This document shows, one piece after another, positions 26,131 through 34,919 of a stretch of 64,000 bases of DNA (its first letter is position 1; each line of letters begins with the position of its first letter). The DNA is taken from contig NZ_CP102283.1 of assembly GCF_025150565.1 (NCBI RefSeq), positions 868,001 through 932,000 on the forward strand, given 5' to 3'. The position numbers and the translations under genes are program-made. This DNA is from Granulicatella adiacens ATCC 49175. GTDB lineage: Bacteria > Bacillota > Bacilli > Lactobacillales > Aerococcaceae. The notes under the pieces were generated by a model, which did no database searches, was not told where the DNA came from, and saw only the letters and a list, made by a program, of their open reading frames with translations.

Positions 26131-28359
26131 ATGGAACAATGGAACGGTTTCAAAGGTAAAGTATGGAAAGAAGAAGTTAATGTCCGTGACTTTATCCAAG
26201 AAAACTACACACTTTATGAAGGAGACGACAGTTTCTTAGCTGGACCTACAGAAGCTACTAAAGCTTTATGGGCACAAGTAATGGACTTGAACAAACAAGA
26301 ACGTGAAGCTGGTGGTGTCTTAGATATGGACACTAAAGTTGTATCAACAATCACTTCACATGGTCCTGGTTACTTAAACAAAGATTTAGAAACAGTTGTT
26401 GGTTTCCAAACTGAAAAACCATTCAAACGTAGCTTACAACCATTTGGTGGTATTCGTATGAGTGAGCAATCAGCTGAAGCTTACGGATTCAAGATTGATG
26501 AAGAAATTTCTCGTATCTTCCGTGATTGGCGTAAAACTCACAACCAAGGTGTATTCGATGCTTACACTCCAGAAATGCGTGCAGCTCGTAAATCAGGTGT
26601 TATCACAGGTTTACCAGATGCTTACGGACGTGGACGTATCATCGGAGACTACCGTCGTGTAGCTTTATACGGGGTTGATCGTTTAATCGCTGAAAAACAA
26701 AAAGATTTCGCTAACATTGGCGATGGCACAATGTCAGACGATGTAATTCGTTTACGTGAAGAAGTTTCAGAACAATACCGTGCATTATTAGAATTAAAAG
26801 AATTAGGTAACATCTACGGATTCGATATTTCTAAACCAGCTTCAAACGCTCGCGAAGCTTTCCAATGGTTATACTTAGGATACTTAGCAGCTATTAAAGA
26901 ACAAAATGGTGCGGCTATGTCTCTTGGACGTACTTCAACATTCTTAGATATTTATGTACAACGTGACTTAGAAAACGGAACATTAACTGAAGAACAAGCA
27001 CAAGAGCTTGTTGACCACTTCGTTATGAAATTACGTTTAGTTAAATTCGCTCGTACACCTGAATACAACGCTTTATTCTCAGGAGACCCAACTTGGGTAA
27101 CTGAATCAATCGCTGGTGTTGGTGAAGATGGACGTCCATTAGTAACTAAGAACAGTTTCCGTTTCTTACACACATTAGTAAACTTAGGACCAGCTCCAGA
27201 ACCAAACTTAACAGTTCTTTGGTCAACTCGTTTACCAGAAAACTTCAAATTGTTTGCAGCTAAAACTTCTATTCAAACTTCTGCAATCCAATATGAAAAC
27301 GATGATGTAATGCGTCCTGAGTGGGGCGACGACTATGGAATTGCTTGCTGTGTATCTGCTATGCGTATTGGTAAACAAATGCAATTCTTCGGAGCTCGTG
27401 CTAACTTAGCGAAAACATTATTATATGCGATCAACGGTGGTATCGATGAAAAATCTAAAGCGCAAGTTGGTCCTAAATATCAACCAATCACTTCAGAATA
27501 CTTAGATTATGAAGAAGTAATGGCTAAATACAACGATATGATGGAATGGATTTGTGGTTTATACTTAAACACATTAAACATCATCCACTATATGCATGAT
27601 AAATACAGTTACGAAAGACTTGAAATGGCATTACATGACACTGAAATTCTACGTACAATGGCAACTGGTATCGCTGGATTCTCAGTAGCAGTTGACTCAT
27701 TATCAGCTATTAAATACGCGAAAGTTAAGACAATTCGTGATGAAGATGGCGTTGTTGTAGACTATGAAGTAGAAGGCGACTTCCCTAAATATGGTAACAA
27801 CGATGACCGCGCTGACGAAATCGCAATTTGGTTATTGAAAGAATTCATGACTAAAGTTAAAAAACATAAAACTTACCGTAATGCTAAACATACAACTTCT
27901 ATCCTTACAATTACTTCTAACGTAGTTTATGGTAAGAAGACAGGTAACACTCCTGATGGACGTCGTGCTGGCGAACCATTTGCACCAGGTGCTAACCCTA
28001 TGCATGGTCGTGACACACACGGAGCATTAGCTTCATTATCATCAGTTGCTAAAGTACCTTACAAATATGCATTAGATGGTATCTCAAATACATTCTCAAT
28101 CATTCCTAAAGCTTTAGGACGTGAATTAGATGTACAAGAAGAAAACTTAGTTTCTATGTTAGATGGTTACGCTTCAAAAGGTGGTCACCACTTAAACATC
28201 AACGTATTCAACCGTGATACATTATTAGATGCTATGGAACACCCAGAAGAATACCCACAATTAACAATTCGTGTATCTGGTTACGCAGTTAACTTCATTA
28301 AATTAACTCGTGAACAACAATTAGACGTAATCAACCGTACAATGCACGAAAGCATGTAA
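26131..28359 (+). CDS. pflB: Formate C-acetyltransferase (pyruvate formate-lyase)
   Basis: PflB is the glycyl-radical enzyme that converts pyruvate and CoA to acetyl-CoA and formate under anaerobic conditions. The 742-residue protein has the adjacent active cysteines Cys406-Cys407 in [12 protein letters not shown] and the glycyl-radical motif RVSGYAVNF with Gly717, 25 residues from the end. ATG 26131 is chosen because AAGGAGG lies seven bases upstream; an in-frame ATG at 26062 precedes the -10 and is not plausible. Codons are strongly biased, as expected for an abundant enzyme. The activase pflA is separated by a terminator and has its own promoter. Confidence 0.97.
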   Translation: MEQWNGFKGKVWKEEVNVRDFIQENYTLYEGDDSFLAGPTEATKALWAQVMDLNKQEREAGGVLDMDTKVVSTITSHGPGYLNKDLETVVGFQTEKPFKRSLQPFGGIRMSEQSAEAYGFKIDEEISRIFRDWRKTHNQGVFDAYTPEMRAARKSGVITGLPDAYGRGRIIGDYRRVALYGVDRLIAEKQKDFANIGDGTMSDDVIRLREEVSEQYRALLELKELGNIYGFDISKPASNAREAFQWLYLGYLAAIKEQNGAAMSLGRTSTFLDIYVQRDLENGTLTEEQAQELVDHFVMKLRLVKFARTPEYNALFSGDPTWVTESIAGVGEDGRPLVTKNSFRFLHTLVNLGPAPEPNLTVLWSTRLPENFKLFAAKTSIQTSAIQYENDDVMRPEWGDDYGIACCVSAMRIGKQMQFFGARANLAKTLLYAINGGIDEKSKAQVGPKYQPITSEYLDYEEVMAKYNDMMEWICGLYLNTLNIIHYMHDKYSYERLEMALHDTEILRTMATGIAGFSVAVDSLSAIKYAKVKTIRDEDGVVVDYEVEGDFPKYGNNDDRADEIAIWLLKEFMTKVKKHKTYRNAKHTTSILTITSNVVYGKKTGNTPDGRRAGEPFAPGANPMHGRDTHGALASLSSVAKVPYKYALDGISNTFSIIPKALGRELDVQEENLVSMLDGYASKGGHHLNINVFNRDTLLDAMEHPEEYPQLTIRVSGYAVNFIKLTREQQLDVINRTMHESM

Positions 28360-28365
28360 TGTTAA

Positions 28366-28425
28366 GGTGTGAGGTCGACTGTACTAAGGAGACCGAACTG
28401 GATTACGAATGGTGTGAGGTTGACT
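28366..28425 (+). repeat. Pair of 15-base direct repeats between pflB and pflA
   Basis: GGTGTGAGGTCGACT (28366-28380) recurs as GGTGTGAGGTTGACT (28411-28425), 14 of 15 bases equal, 45 bases apart, in the transcribed 3' region of pflB before its terminator. Function unknown. Confidence 0.7.
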
Positions 28426-28446
28426 CGCAAAATTGCTGAAATTAAG

Positions 28447-28480
28447 AAAACGGATGGGCAAAATCGTCCATCCGTTTTTT
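28447..28480 (+). terminator. Terminator after pflB
   Basis: A stem CGGATGG (28451-28457) with CCATCCG (28468-28474), extended by AAAA/TTTT, and a six-T tail. Confidence 0.9.
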
Positions 28481-28510
28481 AGTCGAAATAGCCCTAAAGG
28501 ACACGAATTG

Positions 28511-28519
28511 TGATATACT
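28511..28519 (+). promoter_or_regulatory. Extended -10 promoter of pflA
   Basis: TGATATACT (28511-28519) overlaps a TTGTGA half-site (28508-28513) of Rex type. The -35 region is weak. Confidence 0.5.
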
Positions 28520-28546
28520 AGAAGAGAAAAGATAGGAGGAATAATG

Positions 28547-29308
28547 ATGAGTGAACCAGTAACTGGATATATTCATTCTACAGAGAGTTTTGGTTCTGTA
28601 GACGGACCAGGTATCCGTTTTGTAACCTTCATGCAAGGTTGTCGTATGCGTTGTGAGTTTTGTCATAACCCAGATACTTGGAATATTGGGGGCGGTCATC
28701 CGATTACTTCTCAAGAATTACTCGATCAAGCATTGCAATATCGTGCATTCTGGGGACGTAAAGGTGGCGTAACTGTCAGCGGAGGAGAGCCTTTATTGCA
28801 AATTGATTTCTTAATTGATTTCTTTAAACGTTGTAAGAAAGCTGGAGTGCACACAACATTAGATAGTTGTGGAATGCCATTTACGTATGACGAACCATTC
28901 TTTTCAAAATTCGAAGAGTTATTAGAATATACAGATCTTATTTTATTGGATATTAAACATATTGATGATGAACAACATAAGAAATTAACAGGATGGACGA
29001 ATAAAAATATTCTTCAACTAGCAGAGTATTTATCAGACAAAGGGCAACCCGTATGGATTCGCCATGTGTTAGTTCCAGAACGTTCAGACTATGATGAATA
29101 TCTCATCCGATTAAGTGAATTTGTAAGTAAACTGAAAAATGTATTGAAGTTTGAGATTTTACCGTATCATAAATTGGGTGTATATAAATGGAAAAATTTA
29201 GGGATTCCATATAAATTGGATCATATTGAACCACCAACTCAAGAACGTGTGGATAACGCTCGACGAATTTTAAGAACTGATGATTATAAAGGATTTTTAA
29301 ATGCCTAA
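28547..29308 (+). CDS. pflA: Pyruvate formate-lyase activating enzyme
   Basis: PflA is a radical-SAM enzyme that makes the glycyl radical in PflB. The 253-residue protein has the cluster motif CRMRCEFC (C-x3-C-x2-C) near residue 30, then CHNPDTW, VTVSGGEPLLQ near 76, LDSCG and the C-terminal PYHKLGVYKW. Of two consecutive ATG codons (28544, 28547), the second is preferred because AGGAGG is then seven bases upstream. It forms its own transcription unit with a terminator on each side. Confidence 0.95.
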   Translation: MSEPVTGYIHSTESFGSVDGPGIRFVTFMQGCRMRCEFCHNPDTWNIGGGHPITSQELLDQALQYRAFWGRKGGVTVSGGEPLLQIDFLIDFFKRCKKAGVHTTLDSCGMPFTYDEPFFSKFEELLEYTDLILLDIKHIDDEQHKKLTGWTNKNILQLAEYLSDKGQPVWIRHVLVPERSDYDEYLIRLSEFVSKLKNVLKFEILPYHKLGVYKWKNLGIPYKLDHIEPPTQERVDNARRILRTDDYKGFLNA

Positions 29309-29314
29309 TGAAAG

Positions 29315-29349
29315 AACTGTTATAGTGTAAAAGCTATAACAGTTTTTTT
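29315..29349 (+). terminator. Terminator after pflA
   Basis: A perfect 11-bp stem (AACTGTTATAG 29315-29325 with CTATAACAGTT 29334-29344) followed by TTTTT. Confidence 0.9.
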
Positions 29350-29382
29350 ATGTTCAATTTTTATGTATAAGTGCATTTTTTG

Positions 29383-29411
29383 TTGGTTTTAATTGGTAAT
29401 TATGTTAAAAT
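29383..29411 (+). promoter_or_regulatory. Promoter of ppaC
   Basis: TTGGTT (29383-29388), 17-base spacer, TAAAAT (29406-29411) with an upstream TGT extension, 35 bases before the ATG. Confidence 0.75.
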
Positions 29412-29446
29412 TGTCAATGTAAATTTAAATAGAGAGAGGCCATAAA

Positions 29447-30376
29447 ATGAGTAAATTATTAGTTTTCGGACATCAAAATCCAGATACTGATGCAATTACA
29501 TCAGCAATTTCATATGCTTTCTTATTACGTCAATTAGGTGAGGATGCAGAAGCAGTTGCCTTAGGGACTCCTAATGAAGAAACACAATATGCATTAAATT
29601 ATTTCAAGAAAGAAGCTCCTCGAGTTATTGGGGATGTTTCACAAGAGACAAACAGTGTTGCTTTAGTGGATCATAACGAAGTACAACAAAGCGCAACTGG
29701 CGTAGAAAAAGTAGAAGTTGAATTTGTAGTGGATCATCACCGTATTGCAAATTTCCAAACAGCAAATCCTTTATTCTATCGTGCAGAACCTGTTGGATGT
29801 ACGAATACCATTTTATACAAAATGTATAAAGAATATGGGGTTGAAGTTCCTAAAGATATTGCTGGATTAATGGTATCTGCCATTGTTTCGGATACTTTAT
29901 TATTCAAATCTCCAACATGTACACAACAAGATATTGAAGCAGCAACAGATTTAGCCAACATTGCTGAGATTGATGTTAATGTCTATGGGCTAGAAATGTT
30001 AAAAGCCGGAACAAATCTTGGTGACAAATCTGAAGCGGAGTTAATTGACTTAGATGCTAAATCATTCCCAATGGGTGGGGCAAATTTACGTATTGCTCAA
30101 GTAAATGTTGTAGACCCTGAAGAATTATTAGCTCGTAGAGAAGCCTTAGAAGAAAGTATGAGAGCTGCAAATTCAGAAAATGGATATGATACTTTTGTTT
30201 TTGTAATTACAAATATCTTAACAAGCGTCTCAACAGTTTTAGTTGTAGGAGATTATAAAGACAAAGTTGCCCAAGCGTTCAACTCAAGCTATACAGATGG
30301 ATTACTTACATTACCAGGAGTTGTTTCTCGTAAAAAACAAGTAGTACCTCCATTAACTGTTGCTTTTGAAGGATAA
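29447..30376 (+). CDS. ppaC: Manganese-dependent inorganic pyrophosphatase
   Basis: This family II pyrophosphatase hydrolyses pyrophosphate to two phosphates. The 309-residue DHH-superfamily protein has the metal motifs GHQNPDTDAI (about 8-17), LVDHNE near 75 and VDHHRI near 96, and a C-terminal DHHA2 domain with the substrate-binding SRKKQVVPPL near 296. No CBS insert is present, so it is the unregulated form. Start is backed by GAGAGAGG. Monocistronic between terminators. Confidence 0.95.
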   Translation: MSKLLVFGHQNPDTDAITSAISYAFLLRQLGEDAEAVALGTPNEETQYALNYFKKEAPRVIGDVSQETNSVALVDHNEVQQSATGVEKVEVEFVVDHHRIANFQTANPLFYRAEPVGCTNTILYKMYKEYGVEVPKDIAGLMVSAIVSDTLLFKSPTCTQQDIEAATDLANIAEIDVNVYGLEMLKAGTNLGDKSEAELIDLDAKSFPMGGANLRIAQVNVVDPEELLARREALEESMRAANSENGYDTFVFVITNILTSVSTVLVVGDYKDKVAQAFNSSYTDGLLTLPGVVSRKKQVVPPLTVAFEG

Positions 30377-30385
30377 AATTTTGAG

Positions 30386-30421
30386 TGGGTGAGGAACAAT
30401 TTTATTCCTCCCCATTTTTTT
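30386..30421 (+). terminator. Terminator after ppaC
   Basis: A stem with one bulged base (TGGGTGAGGAA 30386-30396 with TTCCTCCCCA 30405-30414) followed by TTTTTTT. Confidence 0.75.
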
Positions 30422-30437
30422 GTAAAGGAAATAAATC

Positions 30438-31316
30438 ATGCGTAATTTGATACAATTTATGAAAGATTTTGTTGTTCCACAGTCAAAAAAAGAGTGGACG
30501 ATTTCTTTAATTTCGATTACAGTTCGAAATTTAACCGTAATGAAAAAATTTTATACACAAATATTAGGTCTTTCTGTTTTGCAAGAATTTGATAATGAAG
30601 TTTTGATTGGTCATGGTAGAGGGAGTATCCCACTTTTTAAACTAGTCCAAGGAAATGGTGACTCTGATTCATTTTTAACAACCTATTCTATAGGGTTTCG
30701 TTTGACAAAATCTTCTCAAATTGGTGAATTGATGAACCATTTTATTATGGAAGAACAAACGATTATAGGTTCAGGATTCGATGGTTATACAACTAATTTT
30801 TATATTATGGATCCAGAGGGAAATCGATTGAAATTTATGGTTGTTGAAGATAATTCTTCTCAAGAAGTGGATCAATATCTAGAAGGAAATGAAATGAAAC
30901 GTTCGTTGCACGAATTTATTGATGGAATTGATGGAGCTTCTGAAGAATTTCCCGCAAGTGCGAGAATTACGCAACTTCATTATAATGTGATGGACGTAGA
31001 AGCAACAACTGAATTTTTAATAAACAACTTCTCGTTTAAAACAACATATGATTATGTAACGAAGCGAAAAAACTTTAAAGTAAACCGTGATGGATATTCA
31101 TTAGCTATAAATTCCTGGAATGAAAGGAATAAGAATAGTAAGAGTATTTATGGGCTTTCCATGATTGAATGGCGAGTTCCAAATATGAAGGAACTAGAAA
31201 ATCTTGTTCTCCATTTAGAAATGAATCAAGTTCCTTTTCATTATTATGATGCCTATTTAAAAGTCCCTACGAAAGATGGGATAGAATATTGTTTCAAAGT
31301 AGGTGATCATTCATGA
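30438..31316 (+). CDS. VOC (glyoxalase/dioxygenase superfamily) protein
   Basis: A 292-residue protein with two vicinal-oxygen-chelate halves. The first (about 20-135) has ITVRNLTVMKKFYTQILGLSVL and the exit strand NFYIMDPEGNRLKFMVV; the second (about 170-290) has QLHYNVMDVEATTEFLINNFSF and ends KDGIEYCFKV. The layout resembles CatE-like extradiol dioxygenase relatives, but metal ligands are not clearly conserved, so the reaction is unknown. Its stop overlaps the start of the following yitT gene by four bases, indicating one operon. Confidence 0.8.
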   Translation: MRNLIQFMKDFVVPQSKKEWTISLISITVRNLTVMKKFYTQILGLSVLQEFDNEVLIGHGRGSIPLFKLVQGNGDSDSFLTTYSIGFRLTKSSQIGELMNHFIMEEQTIIGSGFDGYTTNFYIMDPEGNRLKFMVVEDNSSQEVDQYLEGNEMKRSLHEFIDGIDGASEEFPASARITQLHYNVMDVEATTEFLINNFSFKTTYDYVTKRKNFKVNRDGYSLAINSWNERNKNSKSIYGLSMIEWRVPNMKELENLVLHLEMNQVPFHYYDAYLKVPTKDGIEYCFKVGDHS

Positions 31317-32206
31317 GCTTACTTGAGAAATACTCATATCGTAAATACCGTAAAAATAAACTATTTCGTCACTTTATTTCAGTGATTGCCGTTATTATTT
31401 CGGGATTTTTACAAGCATTCACATTAAAAGTATTTATCCAACCTTCAAATTTACTTTCTAGTGGTTTTTTGGGTGTTGCAATTTTAATAAATCAAATATC
31501 CGAATTATTTGGTGTAGAGTTATCCATTTCGATTTTATTAATATTACTCAATATTCCTGTGGCCATTTTATGTTATAGAGGGATTAGTGCTCGTTTTACG
31601 TTTTATTCGATTCTTCAAGTTTTTGTTGGAAGTTTCTTTATTCGTGTTTTAAATTTTGATCCTTTATTTGTCGATGACACTATGTTGAATGTAATTTTTG
31701 GTGGAGTATTAAACGGCTTGTATGTTTCGCTCGCACTGAAAGGGAATGCTTCAACAGGGGGAATGGATTTTATTGCATTATATGTTTCGAATAAGAGCGG
31801 AAAAACCATCTGGCAACAAGTATTCTTATTTAATACATTATTACTTGTAATATTTGGGGCGTTATTTGGATGGAGAAATGCAGGTTATTCGATTATATTC
31901 CAATACATTTCTACGAAAGTGATTAGCACATTCCATCAGAGATATCATAGGGTTACATTACAGATTACGACTCGTTATGGGGAAGATGTTATGCAATCTT
32001 ATTTAAAGAATATAAGGCATGGAATATCATGTGTGGACGCTATTGGAGGATTTAGTCGAGAAAAAATGTATCTATTACATACAGTAATTTCATCTTATGA
32101 AGTTATGGATGCCGTAGCTGTTATTAAAGAAGCGGATCCTCGTGCGATTATCAATCAAATTAGTACAGAAAACTTTTATGGAAGATTCCATAGAGAACCA
32201 GAGTAG
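31313..32206 (+). CDS. YitT family membrane protein, first copy
   Basis: A 297-residue protein of the YitT/DUF2179 family. Five to six hydrophobic helices occupy about residues 20-200 (GFLQAFTLKVFIQPSNLLSSGFLGVAILINQ; GNASTGGMDFIALYVSNKSGK), and a cytoplasmic DUF2179 domain follows (SCVDAIGGFSREKMYLLHTVIS). Function of the family is not established; sugar or small-molecule transport has been proposed. It starts inside the end of the VOC gene and is followed by a second YitT gene. Confidence 0.85.
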   Translation: MSLLEKYSYRKYRKNKLFRHFISVIAVIISGFLQAFTLKVFIQPSNLLSSGFLGVAILINQISELFGVELSISILLILLNIPVAILCYRGISARFTFYSILQVFVGSFFIRVLNFDPLFVDDTMLNVIFGGVLNGLYVSLALKGNASTGGMDFIALYVSNKSGKTIWQQVFLFNTLLLVIFGALFGWRNAGYSIIFQYISTKVISTFHQRYHRVTLQITTRYGEDVMQSYLKNIRHGISCVDAIGGFSREKMYLLHTVISSYEVMDAVAVIKEADPRAIINQISTENFYGRFHREPE

Positions 32207-33098
32207 GGAGGTAATTAAACTGCAAGCTATTTCTAAAAAAGATATTTTAAAATCGTTTATGCTCGTAACTTTAGGCTGTTTTTTATTTTCATACACTATT
32301 AACGCTGTAGTAATAGCTAATCATTTTGGTGAAGGTGGCCTTACGGGAGTAACACTTCTTATGTTCTATACGCTAAATATTGATCCTGCATTATCAAGTC
32401 TAGTTTTAAATGTTTTTTTATTAATCGTCGGTTATCGTTACTTAGAGAAGAAAACAATGATTTATACAGTTCTTGCTGTATTTGAACTACCGATGTTTCT
32501 AAAATACACTCAGGAATGGCCAGTATTTGTACCTGAGAATCTAGTAGTAGCCTCGGTTGCTGCTGGTGTATTTGTTGGTATTGCTTTGGGACTTGTTATT
32601 TTAGGAAAAGGCACAACTGCTGGAACAGATATTATTGCAATGATGATGAATAAATATCTTGGATGGCCAGTTTCATCTTCATTATTGGTAATTGATACTA
32701 TTGTCGTTACTCCTTTAGCTTTTGTAATAGGATTTGAGAAAGCTGTTTTAACGTTAATGATGCTATTTATTGCAAGTAAGGTTATTAATTTTATACTTGA
32801 AGGATTTAACCCACGAAAAGCAATAATGATTATTTCAAATCAATACGAACTAATTGGTCAAAAGATTCAAGAGCAATTAGACAGAGGAATCACGGTTCTT
32901 GATGGGCATGGATTTTACTCAAAAGATAAAAGACAAGTTCTTTATGTTGTAGTGAATCGTCAACAATTAATGCCAATTCAACGCATCATTCATGAAATAG
33001 ATCCGAACGCCTTTGTTATTATTACAGATGTAAATCAGGTCATTGGAGAAGGATTTACTTTCTACTTTGACGACAGTGGAAATAAATTTTTGCATTAA
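32178..33098 (+). CDS. YitT family membrane protein, second copy
   Basis: A second YitT/DUF2179 protein, distinct in sequence from the first (YTINAVVIANHFGEGGLTGVTLLM near the N-terminus, GKGTTAGTDIIAMMMNKYLGW in the middle, GITVLDGHGFYSKDKRQVLYVVV in the soluble domain). ATG 32178 gives 306 residues but overlaps the preceding gene by 29 bases and lacks a ribosome site. A strong AGGGAGG at 32205-32211 sits eight bases before an in-frame CTG at 32220, which would give 292 residues with the usual short head. The later start is likely real; the ATG is listed as the conventional call. Confidence 0.85.
   Translation: MEDSIENQSREVIKLQAISKKDILKSFMLVTLGCFLFSYTINAVVIANHFGEGGLTGVTLLMFYTLNIDPALSSLVLNVFLLIVGYRYLEKKTMIYTVLAVFELPMFLKYTQEWPVFVPENLVVASVAAGVFVGIALGLVILGKGTTAGTDIIAMMMNKYLGWPVSSSLLVIDTIVVTPLAFVIGFEKAVLTLMMLFIASKVINFILEGFNPRKAIMIISNQYELIGQKIQEQLDRGITVLDGHGFYSKDKRQVLYVVVNRQQLMPIQRIIHEIDPNAFVIITDVNQVIGEGFTFYFDDSGNKFLH
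32205..32222 (+). promoter_or_regulatory. Strong ribosome site before an in-frame CTG
   Basis: AGGGAGG (32205-32211) lies eight bases before CTG (32220-32222), in the frame of the second yitT gene. No ATG, GTG or TTG in that frame is at suitable distance. This suggests a CTG start codon. Confidence 0.5.
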
Positions 33099-33111
33099 AA
33101 GGATGGGGAGT

Positions 33112-34746
33112 ATGAAAATTAAGAAAGCTTTGGGAATTTTTATAGGTTTACTTTTTATGAATGGACAAGCGGTTTTAGCAAATGAAAATCAAACAGAATC
33201 AACAGTGAATAAAAATGTTACTGAAGAAACTACTACCGTTGCAAAGCCTGAAAAAGATGAAGTCACTACAAAAGAAACGGTATTGAAAAAGAAAGAAGAG
33301 GCTCCTAATAAAGAAAAAGAAGTGAAACGCACCGGATGGATGAAGGATTCAAATGGGATTTGGTACTATTATAATCAAAATGGTGTTCTAGAGACTTCTA
33401 AATGGATTGGGGACTATTATTTAGAACATAATGGTCAAATGGCGACAAATAAGTGGGTAGATGATTATCGCTATTATGTTGATTCTTCAGGAAAATGGAT
33501 ACCAGGAAAAATCAAAAAAACCGGTTGGAAAAAGGAAGATGGTTTTTGGTACTATTATGACGTACAAGAAAATCTTACTCGAAACAAATGGGTCGATTCT
33601 TATTATTATTTAGGATCTGATGGGAAAATGAGTGTTGATAATTGGGTTGATAATTACCAATATTACGTCGATAAAGATGGTGTTTGGATTCCAGAAAAGC
33701 AAAAAGAAAATTGGATTAGATTAGATTCTATTTGGTATTTCTATGAAAATGGATTACCAGTAAGAAATGTATGGAAAGGAAATTACTTTCTACAAGAAGA
33801 TGGCACAATGGCAACGAACAAATGGGTAGATGATTATCGTTATTTTGTTGGTGATAATGGTGCTTGGATTAGAGATAAGAAGATGAAATCTGGATGGGTA
33901 AAAGAGAATGGTTATTGGTACTTTTACGAAGGAAAAGAATCTCTAGTTAAAAATGCTTGGAGAGGTAATTATTACTTGGGTGAAAGGGGAGAGATGCTCG
34001 TTAACCAATGGGTCGATCAAAATCGATACTATGTCAATGAGGATGGAAAATGGATTCCAGAAGCCCAAAAAGGGAAAGATGGTTGGAAACAAAACGCTTC
34101 CGGTGATTGGTATCATTTTTCAAATGGTATTCCTTCCCGAAACAAATGGGTTGGAAGTTATTATCTTTTAGATGATGGAAAGATGGCAACCAATAAATGG
34201 GTAGATAATTTTAAATATTATGTAGGTTCTGATGGTGCTTGGGTTTCCAACATTAGCGAAGCTAAAAATCGTAAAGAAATCTTACTGGATTTAGCTCGAG
34301 GCTTTATTGGAGTAGAACAGTATGATCCTCTTCACCAATATTTGGTGAATCAATATAATTCTGGACCAAGTAGTTATAGTGGATATAAAGTACAAAGCTG
34401 GGATGATTGGTGCGATGTTTTTGTTTCATCTATGTACCAAATTGCGGGAATGATTGATCTTATTGATAAAGAAGCGTATGTTCCTTATCACATAAATATT
34501 TTCAAAAATAAGAGAATTTGGATTGGCAAATCAACACCAAGAGCTGGAGATATTGTAACTTTTGACTGGAACGGTGATGGTCTTGCAGATCATATTGCAA
34601 TTGTTGAAAAAGTAGAAGATGGGAAAATCGTAACTATTGAAGGAAATACCACGGAACATTTGAATGTTGATGAGTCAAAAGTAGTGCGCCACACTCATCG
34701 CTTATCCGCATACTATATCATTGGGTACGCTCGTCCTAACTATTAA
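33112..34746 (+). CDS. Secreted CHAP-domain wall hydrolase with five wall-binding modules
   Basis: A 544-residue secreted protein. The signal peptide is MKIKKALGIFIGLLFMNG with cleavage after VLA; a Thr/Lys/Glu-rich linker reaches about residue 72. Residues about 75-380 contain five modules of 58-60 residues, each made of three aromatic, glycine-rich CW-binding-like elements (GWxKxxGxWYYY, KWVxxYYLxxxGxM, NKWVDxYxYYVxxDGxWI). The C-terminus is a CHAP-type cysteine amidase/endopeptidase with WCDVF (Cys434) and DHIAIV (His494). It should bind the envelope and cut peptidoglycan. ATG 33112 follows AAAGGA; upstream in-frame starts lie inside the yitT gene. Confidence 0.88.
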   Translation: MKIKKALGIFIGLLFMNGQAVLANENQTESTVNKNVTEETTTVAKPEKDEVTTKETVLKKKEEAPNKEKEVKRTGWMKDSNGIWYYYNQNGVLETSKWIGDYYLEHNGQMATNKWVDDYRYYVDSSGKWIPGKIKKTGWKKEDGFWYYYDVQENLTRNKWVDSYYYLGSDGKMSVDNWVDNYQYYVDKDGVWIPEKQKENWIRLDSIWYFYENGLPVRNVWKGNYFLQEDGTMATNKWVDDYRYFVGDNGAWIRDKKMKSGWVKENGYWYFYEGKESLVKNAWRGNYYLGERGEMLVNQWVDQNRYYVNEDGKWIPEAQKGKDGWKQNASGDWYHFSNGIPSRNKWVGSYYLLDDGKMATNKWVDNFKYYVGSDGAWVSNISEAKNRKEILLDLARGFIGVEQYDPLHQYLVNQYNSGPSSYSGYKVQSWDDWCDVFVSSMYQIAGMIDLIDKEAYVPYHINIFKNKRIWIGKSTPRAGDIVTFDWNGDGLADHIAIVEKVEDGKIVTIEGNTTEHLNVDESKVVRHTHRLSAYYIIGYARPNY

Positions 34747-34756
34747 TTTATGTTAT

Positions 34757-34786
34757 AAAAAACCAGTCATTTTTGACTGGTTTTTT
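34757..34786 (+). terminator. Terminator after the CHAP gene
   Basis: A perfect 13-bp stem (34757-34769 with 34774-34786, core CCAGTCA) with T-rich tail. Confidence 0.9.
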
Positions 34787-34863
34787 ATCTTTTTTTATTG
34801 CTCAAAAAGCACTCAATTCAGCGTATATTAACGGTTGATTTTAGTGAAAAATTCCCAGTGTTG

Positions 34864-34872
34864 TGTTATTAT
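34864..34872 (+). promoter_or_regulatory. Probable extended -10 promoter of the man operon
   Basis: TGTTATTAT (34864-34872), 47 bases before manX. No good -35 and no sigma-54 -24/-12 pair is seen nearby. Confidence 0.45.
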
Positions 34873-34902
34873 AAATTAAATCAATAAAATGATTAAATTT
34901 AT
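34871..34902 (+). repeat. Inverted repeat in the man operon leader
   Basis: Arms ATAAATTAAATCA (34871-34883) and TGATTAAATTTAT (34890-34902) are complementary in 12 of 13 positions around a six-base spacer. The element lies between the presumed -10 and the ribosome site, where an operator or an RNA hairpin could control the operon. Confidence 0.7.
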
Positions 34903-34919
34903 ATAAAGGAGGTAGCTTT

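Noticed and set aside
28360-28450. T-box or riboswitch between pflB and pflA
   Set aside because: A terminator is present, but no specifier-loop, T-box sequence or known aptamer core was recognised, and the repeats lie on the pflB side.
33112-34746. Assigning the repeats firmly as choline-binding
   Set aside because: The aromatic-glycine pattern fits several wall- and glucan-binding repeat families, and the 58-60 residue period differs from the simple 20-residue choline repeat.
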